From: Chryseobacterium defluvii
Lineage (GTDB): Bacteria > Bacteroidota > Bacteroidia > Flavobacteriales > Weeksellaceae
NCBI RefSeq assembly: GCF_014204415.1
Contig: NZ_JACHLE010000001.1
Coordinates: 496,001-560,000 of the forward strand
Length of the DNA: 64,000 nt
Reading direction: 5' to 3'
Shown here one piece after another: positions 50,965 through 59,982 of the stretch. The first letter of the stretch is position 1. Every line of letters begins with the position of its first letter. Both the position numbers and the translations under genes were made by a program. The notes under the pieces were generated by a model. It saw nothing but the letters and a program-made list of their open reading frames with translations. It was not told the origin of the DNA and did no database searches.

Positions 50965-53874
50965 ATGCAAGGAAAAGGACTTATTACAATTGTTGCTATT
51001 GTACTGGGGCTAATTTGCTTAAACGAGCTATTACCAACCTGGTACGCCAGCAAAATTGAAAAGCAGGCGACTGCTATCGCGGGAGATAATCCGGAGAAGT
51101 ATCAGAAAGAAATTGCCAGACTTTCTAAGGATACTCTTAATTTAGGATTCACGAAACTTTATTACACTAAAGCGAAAGACAAGGAAATGAAGCTTGGTCT
51201 TGACCTGAAGGGAGGGATCAATGTTCTTTTGGAGATCAACCAAAGGGATCTGGTGAATGATTTAACCAATTATTCTACAAACCCTGTTCTTATTGAGGCT
51301 TTAAACAAAACAGATGAAGCTCAGAAGAACTCTACAAGATCTTACATCGATAACTTCTTTGTGCAGTTTGATGCTGTAAACAAGACAAAAGGAACTAACC
51401 TTAAACTTGCAGATCCTGAGATTTTCGGAAATACCAATCTTACAGAAATCAAGTATAATACTACTGACGAGCAGGTAAAAAGCATTGTTAAAAGAAGAAT
51501 TGATGCTTCCGTAGGGACTGCTTTTGAGGTGATCAGAACAAGGATTGACAAGTTGGGGGCTATCCAGCCTAATGTTCAGAGAGTTCCTGGTACCGCAAGG
51601 ATTTCAGTGGAAATGCCGGGTATGAAGGATATCGACAAGGTAAAGAAGATGCTTCAGACTTCTGCAAAATTACAGTTCTGGGAAGTACAGCAGGTTCCTG
51701 AAATGGCTCCTTATTTCCAGACCTTAACTGCTATGGTAGCTGCAAAAGGGGATTCTATGGGGGTTGCGAAAAATGTAAATTTCCTGAACCTTTTACATAT
51801 TGACAAATTAAGAACAAATGGAGTTGCCAACGTAAAATTATCTGACACAGCTGTTGTAAATAAGATTTTGAACAGTAAAGTGGCTCAGTCTTTACGTCCG
51901 GCCAACATTAAATATACCCAGTTTATGTGGGGTTATAAGCCTGAGGCTACCGATGCTGAAAGTTTAGTATTGTATGCCATCAGAAGTAACATCAACCAAA
52001 AAGCTCCGGTAGACGGTGCTGTTGAAACTGCCAGCATCAGCTATGATGAATTGGGAAGAGTAGTGGTAGACATGCAGATGGATTCCAAAGGAGCTAAAGA
52101 CTGGAAAACATTAACTGAGAAAAACGTTGGTAAGCCGGTTGCCGTAACATTGGATAACAGGGTATATACTGCCCCGAATGTTGTGAGTGCCATTCCTAAC
52201 GGAAGAACCCAGATTTCAGGGAATTTCTCTCAGGAGGAAGCTAAAGAATTGGTAGACGTATTGGGAGCGGGTAAACTTCCTGCGGGAGCAAAAGTTGTTC
52301 AGGCTACCCAGGTAGGGCCATCTTTAGGACAGGAATCTATTGACGCAGGTTTAATGTCATTTATTATTGCTTTCCTTATCATTATCGTTTATATTATTTT
52401 CTATTACGGTGGTGCAGGAGTTTATGCGGTAATTGCAATGATCATCAACTTGTTTTATATTTTCGGTATCATGGATTCGGGAGACTTTACGCTCACGCTT
52501 CCTGGTATCGCGGGTATTGTTCTTACGATGGCGGTGGCAGTAGATACCAATGTGATCATCTATGAAAGGACCAAAGAAGAAATATTTGCAGGCAAAGGAA
52601 TCTTAGAAGCTTATAAAGACGGTTTCAAGCATGCATTAAATGCTATTATTGACGGTCACAGTACAACGTTCCTTACCGCAGTTGTGTTGTTCTTCTTCGG
52701 AACCGGGCCTATCAAAGGTTTCGCATTAACGTTAATGATCGGTATCGCGATGACATTGTTCACCTCCGTATTGCTTTCAAGAGTAATGATCTTCAGCAGG
52801 CTGAACAAAGGTAAAGGTCTTTCTGTATGGACGCCTCCGACGAAGAACTTATTCAGAAATACATGGATCGACTTCATTGGTAAGAGAAAATATGCCTATA
52901 TCATTTCCGTTATATTAACGCTGATCTGTATTGGGTCTATCTTTACCCACGGTTTCAAATACGGTATCGATTTTACGGGAGGTAGAAATTATGTGGTAAG
53001 ATTTGATAAAGAAGTGAATGCAAATGATGTTGAAGAAAATTTAGTTAAACTGTTTAAGACGGAAGATGGTAAAAATTCATCCGTTGAAGCTAAGACTTTT
53101 GGAAATGACAAGCAATTAAAGATCTCTACGGATTACCTTATCGAAGATGAATCTTTGAAAGCTGACCAGACTATTGAACAAAAATTATACGAAGGGCTAA
53201 AATCAAACTTACCTGCAGGAATGACCTTGAAAGAGTTCAAATCCGCAGATAAAGACCACGCGGGGATCATTTCTTCTGAAAAAGTGGGACCTACGGTTGC
53301 CGACGATATTAAAACCCATGGTATCTTTGCAATTGTAGGGGCTTTAGGAATTATCTTCATCTATATCCTTATAAGATTTAGAAAATGGCAATTCTCTCTG
53401 GGTGCTGTTGCAGCATTATTCCATGATGCGGTTATTGTTTTGGGAGCTTATTCCTTACTTCACAAGTATATGCCGTTCAATATGGAGATCAATCAGGATT
53501 TCATTGCAGCGATCCTGACCGTATTAGGATATTCGATCAACGATACCGTTATTATCTTCGACAGGATCAGGGAATACCTTAGAGAGAAGAAGGCTATAAC
53601 ATTGGCCGGATTATTTGATGACTCTATCTCCAGTACTTTGGGTAGAACATTCAATACCTCATTCACTACTATTCTGGTGATCCTGGCGATCTTCATTTTC
53701 GGTGGAGATAACCTGAGAGGGTTTATGTTTGCGATGCTAATCGGTATCGGGTTTGGTACTTATTCATCCATATTCATTGCTTCCGCAATTGCTTATGATT
53801 TCCTGAAAAAAGGAAAAGAGGATGAAGTACATGGCAAGTCCACTACCAATAAAGAAGTTTTAGCTTCAAAATAA
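50965..53874 (+). CDS. secDF: Protein translocase subunit SecDF (fused)
   Basis: 969 residues, SecD and SecF fused as in most Bacteroidota. SecD part: first membrane helix, GLDLKGGINVLLEIN, periplasmic P1 domain, then DPG-like IPNGRTQISG and a six-helix half with TLPGIAGIVLTMAVAVDTNVIIYER. SecF part from about 630: FTGGRNYVVRF, later ILTVLGYSINDTVIIFDRIRE. It uses the proton-motive force to pull preproteins across the inner membrane, and so feeds the T9SS substrates encoded nearby. Monocistronic. Confidence 0.97.
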   Translation: MQGKGLITIVAIVLGLICLNELLPTWYASKIEKQATAIAGDNPEKYQKEIARLSKDTLNLGFTKLYYTKAKDKEMKLGLDLKGGINVLLEINQRDLVNDLTNYSTNPVLIEALNKTDEAQKNSTRSYIDNFFVQFDAVNKTKGTNLKLADPEIFGNTNLTEIKYNTTDEQVKSIVKRRIDASVGTAFEVIRTRIDKLGAIQPNVQRVPGTARISVEMPGMKDIDKVKKMLQTSAKLQFWEVQQVPEMAPYFQTLTAMVAAKGDSMGVAKNVNFLNLLHIDKLRTNGVANVKLSDTAVVNKILNSKVAQSLRPANIKYTQFMWGYKPEATDAESLVLYAIRSNINQKAPVDGAVETASISYDELGRVVVDMQMDSKGAKDWKTLTEKNVGKPVAVTLDNRVYTAPNVVSAIPNGRTQISGNFSQEEAKELVDVLGAGKLPAGAKVVQATQVGPSLGQESIDAGLMSFIIAFLIIIVYIIFYYGGAGVYAVIAMIINLFYIFGIMDSGDFTLTLPGIAGIVLTMAVAVDTNVIIYERTKEEIFAGKGILEAYKDGFKHALNAIIDGHSTTFLTAVVLFFFGTGPIKGFALTLMIGIAMTLFTSVLLSRVMIFSRLNKGKGLSVWTPPTKNLFRNTWIDFIGKRKYAYIISVILTLICIGSIFTHGFKYGIDFTGGRNYVVRFDKEVNANDVEENLVKLFKTEDGKNSSVEAKTFGNDKQLKISTDYLIEDESLKADQTIEQKLYEGLKSNLPAGMTLKEFKSADKDHAGIISSEKVGPTVADDIKTHGIFAIVGALGIIFIYILIRFRKWQFSLGAVAALFHDAVIVLGAYSLLHKYMPFNMEINQDFIAAILTVLGYSINDTVIIFDRIREYLREKKAITLAGLFDDSISSTLGRTFNTSFTTILVILAIFIFGGDNLRGFMFAMLIGIGFGTYSSIFIASAIAYDFLKKGKEDEVHGKSTTNKEVLASK

Positions 53875-53895
53875 TATTCAACTACGATAAATAAG

Positions 53896-53923
53896 AAAAG
53901 CCCTTCACAATGAAGGGCTTTTT
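53896..53923 (+). terminator. Terminator of secDF
   Basis: AAAAGCCCTTCA-CAA-TGAAGGGCTTTTT, 21 bp after the stop. Confidence 0.88.
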
Positions 53924-53979
53924 GTATTATGCTTTCTTGATATAATGAAATTTAGACTCATTATTTTTTATGATTTCAG

Positions 53980-53987
53980 TATTTTTG
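53980..53987 (+). promoter_or_regulatory. -7 element TATTTTTG for the MFS drug-type transporter
   Basis: It ends 7 bp before the ATG at 53995; the transcript would be leaderless or nearly so. Confidence 0.6.
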
Positions 53988-53994
53988 CAGGATT

Positions 53995-55218
53995 ATGGAA
54001 AACTCAAAGAAAAAAGCGGCCATAGGCTTTATATTTATTACGCTGTTAATTGATATTACAGGATGGGGGATCATCATTCCCGTTGTTCCGAAATTGATAG
54101 AAGAGCTTATTCACAGTGATATAAGTGAAGCAGCTAAATATGGAGGCTGGCTGGGTTTTGCCTATGCTTTTACGCAGTTTATCTTCTCGCCGGTAGTAGG
54201 AAACCTGAGTGATAAATATGGGAGAAGGCCCATTATCCTGATCTCGCTTTTCGGATTTGCAGTCGATTATATCTTCCTTGCCCTGGCACCTACGATCTGG
54301 TGGCTGTTTTTGGGTAGAGTGATCGCCGGGATTACCGGGGCAAGCGTCACAACAGCAAGTGCTTATATTGCGGATATTTCCACGGATGAAGACCGGGCCA
54401 AGAATTTTGGGCTTATTGGGGCGGCTTTTGGTTTAGGATTTATTATAGGGCCTGTTTTAGGTGGAGTATTGGGGCATTATGGAGCCAGAGTTCCTTTCTA
54501 TGCCGCAGCCGGTTTATGCCTGCTAAACTTCCTGTACGGATATTTTATCCTGCCTGAAAGTTTAGATAAAGACAAGAGAAGGGAATTCGACTGGAAACGT
54601 GCCAATCCCATAGGTTCTTTCAAATTTTTAGGAAAGCATCCGGAGATTTCAGGACTTATTGTGGCGCTTATTTTAATATATATTGCTGGACATGCCGTAC
54701 AAAGCAACTGGAGTTTCTTCACGATGTATGAATTCAGCTGGACGGAAAGAATGGTGGGAATCTCTTTGGGTGTTGTAGGATTATTGGTAGGGATAGTTCA
54801 GGGGCTTTTAATACGATGGACAACGCCAAGACTGGGAGAACAGAAAAGCATCTATTACGGGCTTGCCCTGTATGCGATAGGAATGCTGCTATTTGCTTTT
54901 GCCACACAGGGATGGATGATGTTTGCCTTCCTGGTGCCTTATTGTCTGGGAGGAATTTGCGGGCCGGCACTGCAATCCGTGATCACGAAAAGTGTTCCGT
55001 CCAATGAACAGGGAGAGCTTCAGGGGGCATTGACGAGTTTAATGAGTGCCACTTCCATTATAGGGCCGCCAATGATGACCAATCTGTTCTATTATTTCAC
55101 GCATGATGAGGCACCGTTTAAATTTTCAGGAGCTCCTTTCTTCCTGGCATTTGTTTTAATGGCGATCAGTGTGGTGATAACCTACTATGCTTTTCAGAAG
55201 AAAGAAGTAAAAAAATAA
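53995..55218 (+). CDS. MFS transporter of the TetA/TCR (DHA1) group
   Basis: 407 residues with 12 membrane helices. MFS motif A appears as [16 protein letters not shown] after helix 2, the DHA1 motif [16 protein letters not shown] in helix 5, and [20 protein letters not shown] opens the protein as in class B/C TetA-like carriers. It would export a small molecule with protons. Resemblance to TetA in Bacteroidota is common and does not by itself show tetracycline resistance. Single-gene unit closed by a terminator. Confidence 0.92.
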   Translation: MENSKKKAAIGFIFITLLIDITGWGIIIPVVPKLIEELIHSDISEAAKYGGWLGFAYAFTQFIFSPVVGNLSDKYGRRPIILISLFGFAVDYIFLALAPTIWWLFLGRVIAGITGASVTTASAYIADISTDEDRAKNFGLIGAAFGLGFIIGPVLGGVLGHYGARVPFYAAAGLCLLNFLYGYFILPESLDKDKRREFDWKRANPIGSFKFLGKHPEISGLIVALILIYIAGHAVQSNWSFFTMYEFSWTERMVGISLGVVGLLVGIVQGLLIRWTTPRLGEQKSIYYGLALYAIGMLLFAFATQGWMMFAFLVPYCLGGICGPALQSVITKSVPSNEQGELQGALTSLMSATSIIGPPMMTNLFYYFTHDEAPFKFSGAPFFLAFVLMAISVVITYYAFQKKEVKK

Positions 55219-55234
55219 CTTATATATAAATAAA

Positions 55235-55266
55235 AAAACAGGGAATCAAAATTGGTTCCCTGTTTT
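55235..55266. terminator. Bidirectional terminator between MFS and delta-60 genes
   Basis: AAAACAGGGAATCA-AAAT-TGGTTCCCTGTTTT, a 14-bp stem with one G-U, flanked by A and T runs, between convergent genes. Confidence 0.85.
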
Positions 55267-55300
55267 ATTTTAAATATTAATTTATGGCTAAAAAAACATT

Positions 55301-56704
55301 TTATCTTTTAATGATCTTAAATGTTTTGTTTTTACCATTCTGGAGATTAATCTTTATAATATAAATTCCGCCTATAAGATCTGAAACATTGTAAGAGTTA
55401 TTAGTGAGTTGTTTCACCAGCATTCCGTTGGAAGAGTAAATATCAATAGTGTTGATCCTTTCTTTTGAGATAATGATTAATTTGTCTTTTACCGGATTTT
55501 CTATTTGTATTTCTCTGTTTTGGATAGATTCGTTAGCAGATAAAGTAGAGCTGTTAAGTAAATATTTGACAACCTCAAGAGGCCCATAATAGCTTGCTCC
55601 GCCATAGGTAATGATGCTGTTATCAAAAACCTTAATTCTGAATGCAGAATGGTTCTGTAAGTTAACATCATTATCTACAAAGTATCCAACTGAAGAGTCC
55701 AGAGTTCCGTTTTGATTAATCTTAGAGATAGAATTGCTATACGCTCCGCTGCTGTCGCTGATATTCCCGGCAGTATAATAATAGCCGCTCTTCTCATAAA
55801 GATCTAAAATCATAGCTCCTCCGACGGGTGGAGTATAATTGAATGTATTATCTATGGTTCCGTCTGAATTTATTCTTTTTAGTATACCAAAGCCACCGGA
55901 TCCCGTGTCTGACATGTCTATACATGCTATTTTATTATTGCTGTCTATAAAGGCTTTACTTACGTTTAAAGGAGGATCGAATGCTGCTTCTCCATTATTG
56001 CCAAAACTGGTCATAAGTTGTCCGTTTGAATCGTATTTTATCATTTTATAAGGCTCGAAACAAATAATATTGGATTGATGATCTACTAAAATATAACCAG
56101 GAAAACTGGTAAATACAAGTTCTCCATTATTTCCAAAGCTGTTGTCCACAGTTCCGTCAGAATTTATTCTGAGCAGGCGGGTGGGTCCGGGAACAGGGGA
56201 ATCCAGCTGCCCGAAGATAAGTATCTTATTACCCTGTTCAAATAGATCGGTAAATAATATAGTTGCGTCGAAAGTTTTAGTTCCTCCAATACCGAATGAG
56301 AGGTCCGGTTGACCATTGGGTAGTAATCTGATGATATCAAACTTAATAACAGCGTTTGTAATGGCGTCATGTTTTTTGAAAAGCAATGTCAGTTTGTTAT
56401 CGGCGTGTCTCAAAAAGCTGATAAGATCATCAGTTTCATAGTTTAAAAAGATTTTTCCATTATTTCCAAAGGTATTATCCAAAGGGCCTGTGTAACTCGT
56501 TGCTTTAGAAATAACGAATTGATTGGTGTTGGAATCAAATGACCTATAGAAAACACTGCTGCCGGTATCGGCCAGGTCTCCTATTAAGAAGCTTCCTGCG
56601 GGTAAACTATATATTCCGTTTGAAGCAAATGAAATATCCTTGGAGAGCTGAGAATAGAGAACATTGACTGTAAATAATGTTAGTAACAAAATTGCCTTTT
56701 TCAT
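55301..56704 (-). CDS. Secreted delta-60-repeat protein with T9SS sorting domain
   Basis: 467 residues with signal peptide (ends NVLYSQ). At least six delta-60-type units occur with the pattern G.lD.tFG..G...F: GPLDNTFGNNGKIF, GQPDLSFGIGGTKTF, GTVDNSFGNNGELVF, GQLMTSFGNNGEAAF, GTIDNTFNY, GTLDSSVGY; these form propeller-like blades. The tail from about 395 (IENPVKDKLIII ... TFKIIKR) is a T9SS type A sorting domain. No catalytic domain. Surface or secreted; role unknown. Confidence 0.9.
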   Translation of the reverse strand: MKKAILLLTLFTVNVLYSQLSKDISFASNGIYSLPAGSFLIGDLADTGSSVFYRSFDSNTNQFVISKATSYTGPLDNTFGNNGKIFLNYETDDLISFLRHADNKLTLLFKKHDAITNAVIKFDIIRLLPNGQPDLSFGIGGTKTFDATILFTDLFEQGNKILIFGQLDSPVPGPTRLLRINSDGTVDNSFGNNGELVFTSFPGYILVDHQSNIICFEPYKMIKYDSNGQLMTSFGNNGEAAFDPPLNVSKAFIDSNNKIACIDMSDTGSGGFGILKRINSDGTIDNTFNYTPPVGGAMILDLYEKSGYYYTAGNISDSSGAYSNSISKINQNGTLDSSVGYFVDNDVNLQNHSAFRIKVFDNSIITYGGASYYGPLEVVKYLLNSSTLSANESIQNREIQIENPVKDKLIIISKERINTIDIYSSNGMLVKQLTNNSYNVSDLIGGIYIIKINLQNGKNKTFKIIKR

Positions 56705-56720
56705 TGAGTTTTTTTACGTG

Positions 56721-56728
56721 CAAACATA
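56721..56728 (-). promoter_or_regulatory. -7 element TATGTTTG for the delta-60-repeat gene
   Basis: Plus-strand CAAACATA, 16 bp upstream of the ATG at 56704. Confidence 0.55.
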
Positions 56729-57045
56729 AACAAAATAAAGAATAAAAGAATATGTTAAGTAATTTATTATGAATGCTTTATGAATTTGTATAAATAGTAA
56801 TAATTAAATGATAATTAGCTATTAATAATTTTTATTCATAGAAAAACTTTTTTCACTATATAGAGTAATATTAATTGTGAAAATATTTAAATAATTAATT
56901 AATGAAAATATTGAATTGGTTTAAAATCTGTACAAATTTTCTATTAAGCCTCAGATAGATTTTAAGAATTGATGAATTCATAATATTATGGGGTATTTTT
57001 TTTTAAATTTCAATTAAATTTAGGGGTTCTTTTGATGCTATTTTA
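56729..57045. other. Very AT-rich divergent intergenic region
   Basis: About 320 bp between the divergent delta-60 and YHYH genes, made largely of A/T with short AATTAATTA runs. No gene, repeat copy or structured RNA was recognised. Promoter elements for the two genes lie at its edges. Confidence 0.6.
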
Positions 57046-57053
57046 TATATTTG
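57046..57053 (+). promoter_or_regulatory. -7 element TATATTTG for the YHYH-YwqK-Sco lipoprotein operon
   Basis: It ends 18 bp before the ATG at 57072 and overlaps an alternative TTG start at 57051, ruling that start out. Confidence 0.6.
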
Positions 57054-57071
57054 TGCAAAACAACACTATAC

Positions 57072-57839
57072 ATGAAAAAGAATCAACTGATTTCGAGCGT
57101 TATCATTATGACTGCTATCTTAAGCTGTAACAATAATGATGAAACAACAAGTACTGCTGAAAGTACAAATAATAACAATTCTACAGTTCCGGCTATTTAC
57201 AGTAAAATTTACGGGGCTTCAAGCATTACTTCAGATGGGACGTATGTTTATATAAAGACAACGGGTACACCGGACCATAAAAGTGTATATTACCCTACAA
57301 CCAACAGCTTATATGAAAACTTTTCAGGAACAACTTTCGGGGGCTATACCTTTTCAAAAAATCCTAATTCAATCTCTACGAAGAGTTACACCTTTAAAAT
57401 TCCCATGAGCCCTGCGGTGGCTTCTACCCATAGCGCTACTCCTTTGGGACCGATCGGGGTGTCTATCAATGGTGTTCCGTTCTTCAACCAGTATGCAGGT
57501 CCCAATCAGCCTTTATCAGGCGAGATCGTTTCTTTCGATCAGTGGTGGGGGCATCCGGCTCAGGGAGGAGATTATCATTACCATGTGGAGCCTAAATACC
57601 TTACGACGGTGAAAGCCTCAAAATCTGCTTTACTGGGATTTTTACTGGACGGATTTCCTGTATATGGCCCCGAAGAAAACGGTTCGACAGTTGCTGATGC
57701 CTCTCTGGATGCATACCACGGACATGCTACTGCAACAGCGGATTATCCTAACGGTATTTATCATTATCATATTACCAGTACAGATCCTTATATCAATGGG
57801 AATGGCTTTTACGGGACTCCGGGGACTGTCAGCAATTAG
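57072..57839 (+). CDS. YHYH-domain lipoprotein
   Basis: 255 residues from the ATG at 57072. Signal sequence with lipobox AILSC (Cys19), an Asn/Thr/Ser linker, then a YHYH domain: FFNQYAGPNQPLSGEIVSFD, WWGHPAQGGDYHYHVEP and GIYHYHITSTDPYING, with two YHYH sites and further His (DAYHGHATAT) that could bind metal. Probably anchored facing the periplasm or cell surface. The YwqK-like gene begins inside its last 45 bp in another frame. Function of the domain is unknown; the Sco1-like gene in the same unit suggests a link with copper. Confidence 0.9.
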   Translation: MKKNQLISSVIIMTAILSCNNNDETTSTAESTNNNNSTVPAIYSKIYGASSITSDGTYVYIKTTGTPDHKSVYYPTTNSLYENFSGTTFGGYTFSKNPNSISTKSYTFKIPMSPAVASTHSATPLGPIGVSINGVPFFNQYAGPNQPLSGEIVSFDQWWGHPAQGGDYHYHVEPKYLTTVKASKSALLGFLLDGFPVYGPEENGSTVADASLDAYHGHATATADYPNGIYHYHITSTDPYINGNGFYGTPGTVSN

Positions 57840-58377
57840 TATCCTGCTACTTTTCCTATCCTGTCGGGATACCGGGAAGTTGAAATATTATAATATCAGC
57901 GAACTCAGCCTGAAAAATAAGAACGGATTGGCCATGAATCATCATTCACCTTTTACGGGTGCTGTTTATTCATTTTTCCCCAATACGAAAGACACGGCAG
58001 AAATAATCGGCTTTAACAAAGGGAGAGAACATGGCGAATGGAAGCAGTTTTTTCCCGGCGGTAAGCTAAGACAGCAGCGTTATTATGAAAATGGGGTGAA
58101 AGTTAAAACATTAAAAGAATGGTGGGATAACGGAAAGCTTAAGATATCCGGCTCTTTTCTTAAAGGAGAAAATCATGGTGTGTATAAAGAATGGAACCGG
58201 GAGGGAAGGCTGGTACAGGAAATGCACTATAAGTCAGGATACGAAGAGGGAAGTCAGAAACAATTCTATGACAACGGAAAAATACGGTCTAATTATGTTA
58301 TGAAAAATGGTAAACGCTATGGTTTATTAGGAACAAAAAACTGCGTCAATGTTAAAGACAGTATTTTCAAAAAATAG
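57796..58377 (+). CDS. YwqK-like MORN-repeat lipoprotein
   Basis: 193 residues from an ATG at 57796 (57802 is also possible), overlapping the YHYH gene by about 44 bp. Lipobox LFLSC (Cys23). MORN/YwqK-type repeats follow: GEWKQFFPGGKLRQQRYYEN, KEWWDNGKLKISGSF, KEWNREGRLVQEMHY, KQFYDNGKIRSNYVM. This group is often labelled as a toxin-antitoxin YwqK antitoxin, but the lipid anchor and context argue against that here. Its tail overlaps the Sco1-like gene by 29 bp. Function unknown. Confidence 0.85.
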   Translation: MGMAFTGLRGLSAISILLLFLSCRDTGKLKYYNISELSLKNKNGLAMNHHSPFTGAVYSFFPNTKDTAEIIGFNKGREHGEWKQFFPGGKLRQQRYYENGVKVKTLKEWWDNGKLKISGSFLKGENHGVYKEWNREGRLVQEMHYKSGYEEGSQKQFYDNGKIRSNYVMKNGKRYGLLGTKNCVNVKDSIFKK

Positions 58378-59002
58378 ACTGATATTATTGTCAGGATTAA
58401 TATTCATATTTTCTTGTAAAAAGCAGGAAAATGGTTCTTTGCCCTATTATAATGCACCGGATTTCAGCCCTCATTTTGTCACAAAAACAGAAGCAGACAA
58501 ACAGATCCCACACGTTATTGCTCCATTTTCTTTTACAGATCAGGACAATAAAATAATTACGGATAAAGCCATAGATCATAAAATACATGTGGCCAGCTTT
58601 ATCTTTACATCATGTGGAAGCATATGCCCCGTGATGATCAGGAATCTGGATATTGTCAATAAAAAGTATCAGAAGGATGCGGATGTGGTGATGCTTTCTT
58701 TTTCGGTAACTCCCTGGATAGATACCCCGCAAAAGCTTAATGAATTTAAAGCTGCTAATAAGATCAGCAATCCGAACTGGCATTTTTTAACAGGAAATAA
58801 AGGAGAAATCTATAAGCTTGCACGCCAGTCTTATTTTGCCGAAGAAGACCTGGGATTTACCAAAGACAGCACAGAATTCCTTCATACGGAGCATATTATT
58901 TTAGCTGACCGGGATAAAAAAATAAGGGGAATATATAACGGAACTTTACAAACCGATATAGAGCAGCTGGTAAAGGATATTGATATCCTGAAAAAAGAAT
59001 AA
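58349..59002 (+). CDS. SCO1/SenC-family lipoprotein (copper chaperone/thioredoxin-fold)
   Basis: 217 residues with lipobox FIFSC (Cys23). Thioredoxin-like fold with the copper-binding CxxxC in FTSCGSICPVMIRN (Cys89, Cys93) and the third ligand His in FLHTEHIILAD (His179). Sco proteins deliver copper to the CuA site of cytochrome oxidase or act as thiol reductases in the periplasm. The start overlaps the preceding gene by 29 bp, showing tight coupling of three lipoproteins. No oxidase genes are nearby. Confidence 0.93.
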   Translation: MLKTVFSKNRLILLSGLIFIFSCKKQENGSLPYYNAPDFSPHFVTKTEADKQIPHVIAPFSFTDQDNKIITDKAIDHKIHVASFIFTSCGSICPVMIRNLDIVNKKYQKDADVVMLSFSVTPWIDTPQKLNEFKAANKISNPNWHFLTGNKGEIYKLARQSYFAEEDLGFTKDSTEFLHTEHIILADRDKKIRGIYNGTLQTDIEQLVKDIDILKKE

Positions 59003-59063
59003 TTCAAAAGCTTAATATTTTATTAAAACCGAATATTAAACTTACAGATTCATTTATCTTTTG

Positions 59064-59071
59064 TAATTTTG
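59064..59071 (+). promoter_or_regulatory. -7 element TAATTTTG, leaderless start for tatA
   Basis: It ends 5 bp before the ATG at 59077. Confidence 0.65.
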
Positions 59072-59076
59072 CACCT

Positions 59077-59412
59077 ATGGAATTAAGCATTGGAGAAATG
59101 GCACTGATTGCCGTGGCAATCGTTGTATTATTCGGCCCGGATAAGCTGCCTCAGATAGCGCGCGATCTGGGTGCCGGCGTAAGAAAGATGCGTGGTGCCG
59201 TAGAAGATATTAAAACCGAGATCATGAAAGAGACTGATAATCCTGTCTCTGAGATCAAACGTGAGATCGAGAAGGTAAAGGATGCTGCCAAAGATTTTAA
59301 TCCCATGAAAAATATCGAAAAAGATATTTTAAATGAACCTTCTGCATCTCCGGAACCGGCAAAACCAAAGCCGGCCGATGATGAAAACCATGAAGGGCCT
59401 GTAAGCAGATAA
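59077..59412 (+). CDS. tatA: Sec-independent (twin-arginine) translocase subunit TatA/TatB
   Basis: 111 residues. One N-terminal membrane helix (LSIGEMALIAVAIVVLF), the hinge GPDKLPQIARDLG, an amphipathic helix and a charged, Pro-rich tail: the TatA/B plan. TatA fits best, but TatB cannot be excluded without tatC context. It forms the pore for folded Tat substrates. A PAP2 phosphatase and a TPR gene follow with 3-bp gap and 4-bp overlap, so the three are likely one transcript. Confidence 0.92.
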   Translation: MELSIGEMALIAVAIVVLFGPDKLPQIARDLGAGVRKMRGAVEDIKTEIMKETDNPVSEIKREIEKVKDAAKDFNPMKNIEKDILNEPSASPEPAKPKPADDENHEGPVSR

Positions 59413-59415
59413 CCT

Positions 59416-59982
59416 ATGGAAGAGATCATTCAGGAGGATAAGAAAGTCTTTTTGTATCTCAATAACCTGGGAGACACCTCTTTCGATCAGTTCTGGATTA
59501 TGGTTTCCAGTACCTGGCTGTGGATCCCGCTTTATATTATATTTTTCTATTTCCTCTATAAAAACTATAAGCTGAGATCTTTGATCTATATCCTTATATT
59601 CATAGCTATCGGGGTTACTGTTTCCGATCAGTTGGCCGGGATTTTCAAATATGGAATCGCCAGGCTCAGGCCCTGTCACGATCCGGCTTTGGAACATCAT
59701 ATGAGGGTCGTAAAATGTGGCGGACAGTTCGGATTTTACTCTGCCCATGCTTCCAATACATTCTTTTTGGCCAGCTATTTAAGTATTTTACTGAAAAAGA
59801 AGCTTAATTGGTTTCCTTATGTTATATTTGTATGGGCTATAGTGGTAGCTTACAGCCGTATATATTTAGGAGTGCATTTCCCGATAGATATTTTGATGGG
59901 GGCGTTTGTTGGATTTTTATTGGGAGGGCTGTTTGCCACACTCGCAAGAAAAGTGATCAACAAGCAAAATATAACTTCATGA
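59416..59982 (+). CDS. PAP2-superfamily membrane phosphatase
   Basis: 188 residues with five or six membrane helices. The three phosphatase blocks are present: KYGIARLRP (K...RP), GFYSAHASN (the PSGH block, here SAH) and SRIYLGVHFPIDILMG (SR...H...D). It dephosphorylates lipid phosphates such as undecaprenyl pyrophosphate or phosphatidate at the outer face of the inner membrane. It starts 3 bp after tatA and its stop overlaps the TPR gene (ATGA). Confidence 0.92.
   Translation: MEEIIQEDKKVFLYLNNLGDTSFDQFWIMVSSTWLWIPLYIIFFYFLYKNYKLRSLIYILIFIAIGVTVSDQLAGIFKYGIARLRPCHDPALEHHMRVVKCGGQFGFYSAHASNTFFLASYLSILLKKKLNWFPYVIFVWAIVVAYSRIYLGVHFPIDILMGAFVGFLLGGLFATLARKVINKQNITS

Noticed and set aside
53995..55218. 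MFS transporter considered as a tetracycline resistance gene
   Set aside because: DHA1/TetA-like carriers are common chromosomal genes in Bacteroidota; there is no tetR, mobile element or other sign of a resistance determinant.
57796..58377. YwqK-like gene considered as an antitoxin of a toxin-antitoxin pair
   Set aside because: It has a lipobox and sits between two other lipoproteins; no toxin-like gene is next to it. The label only reflects a family name.
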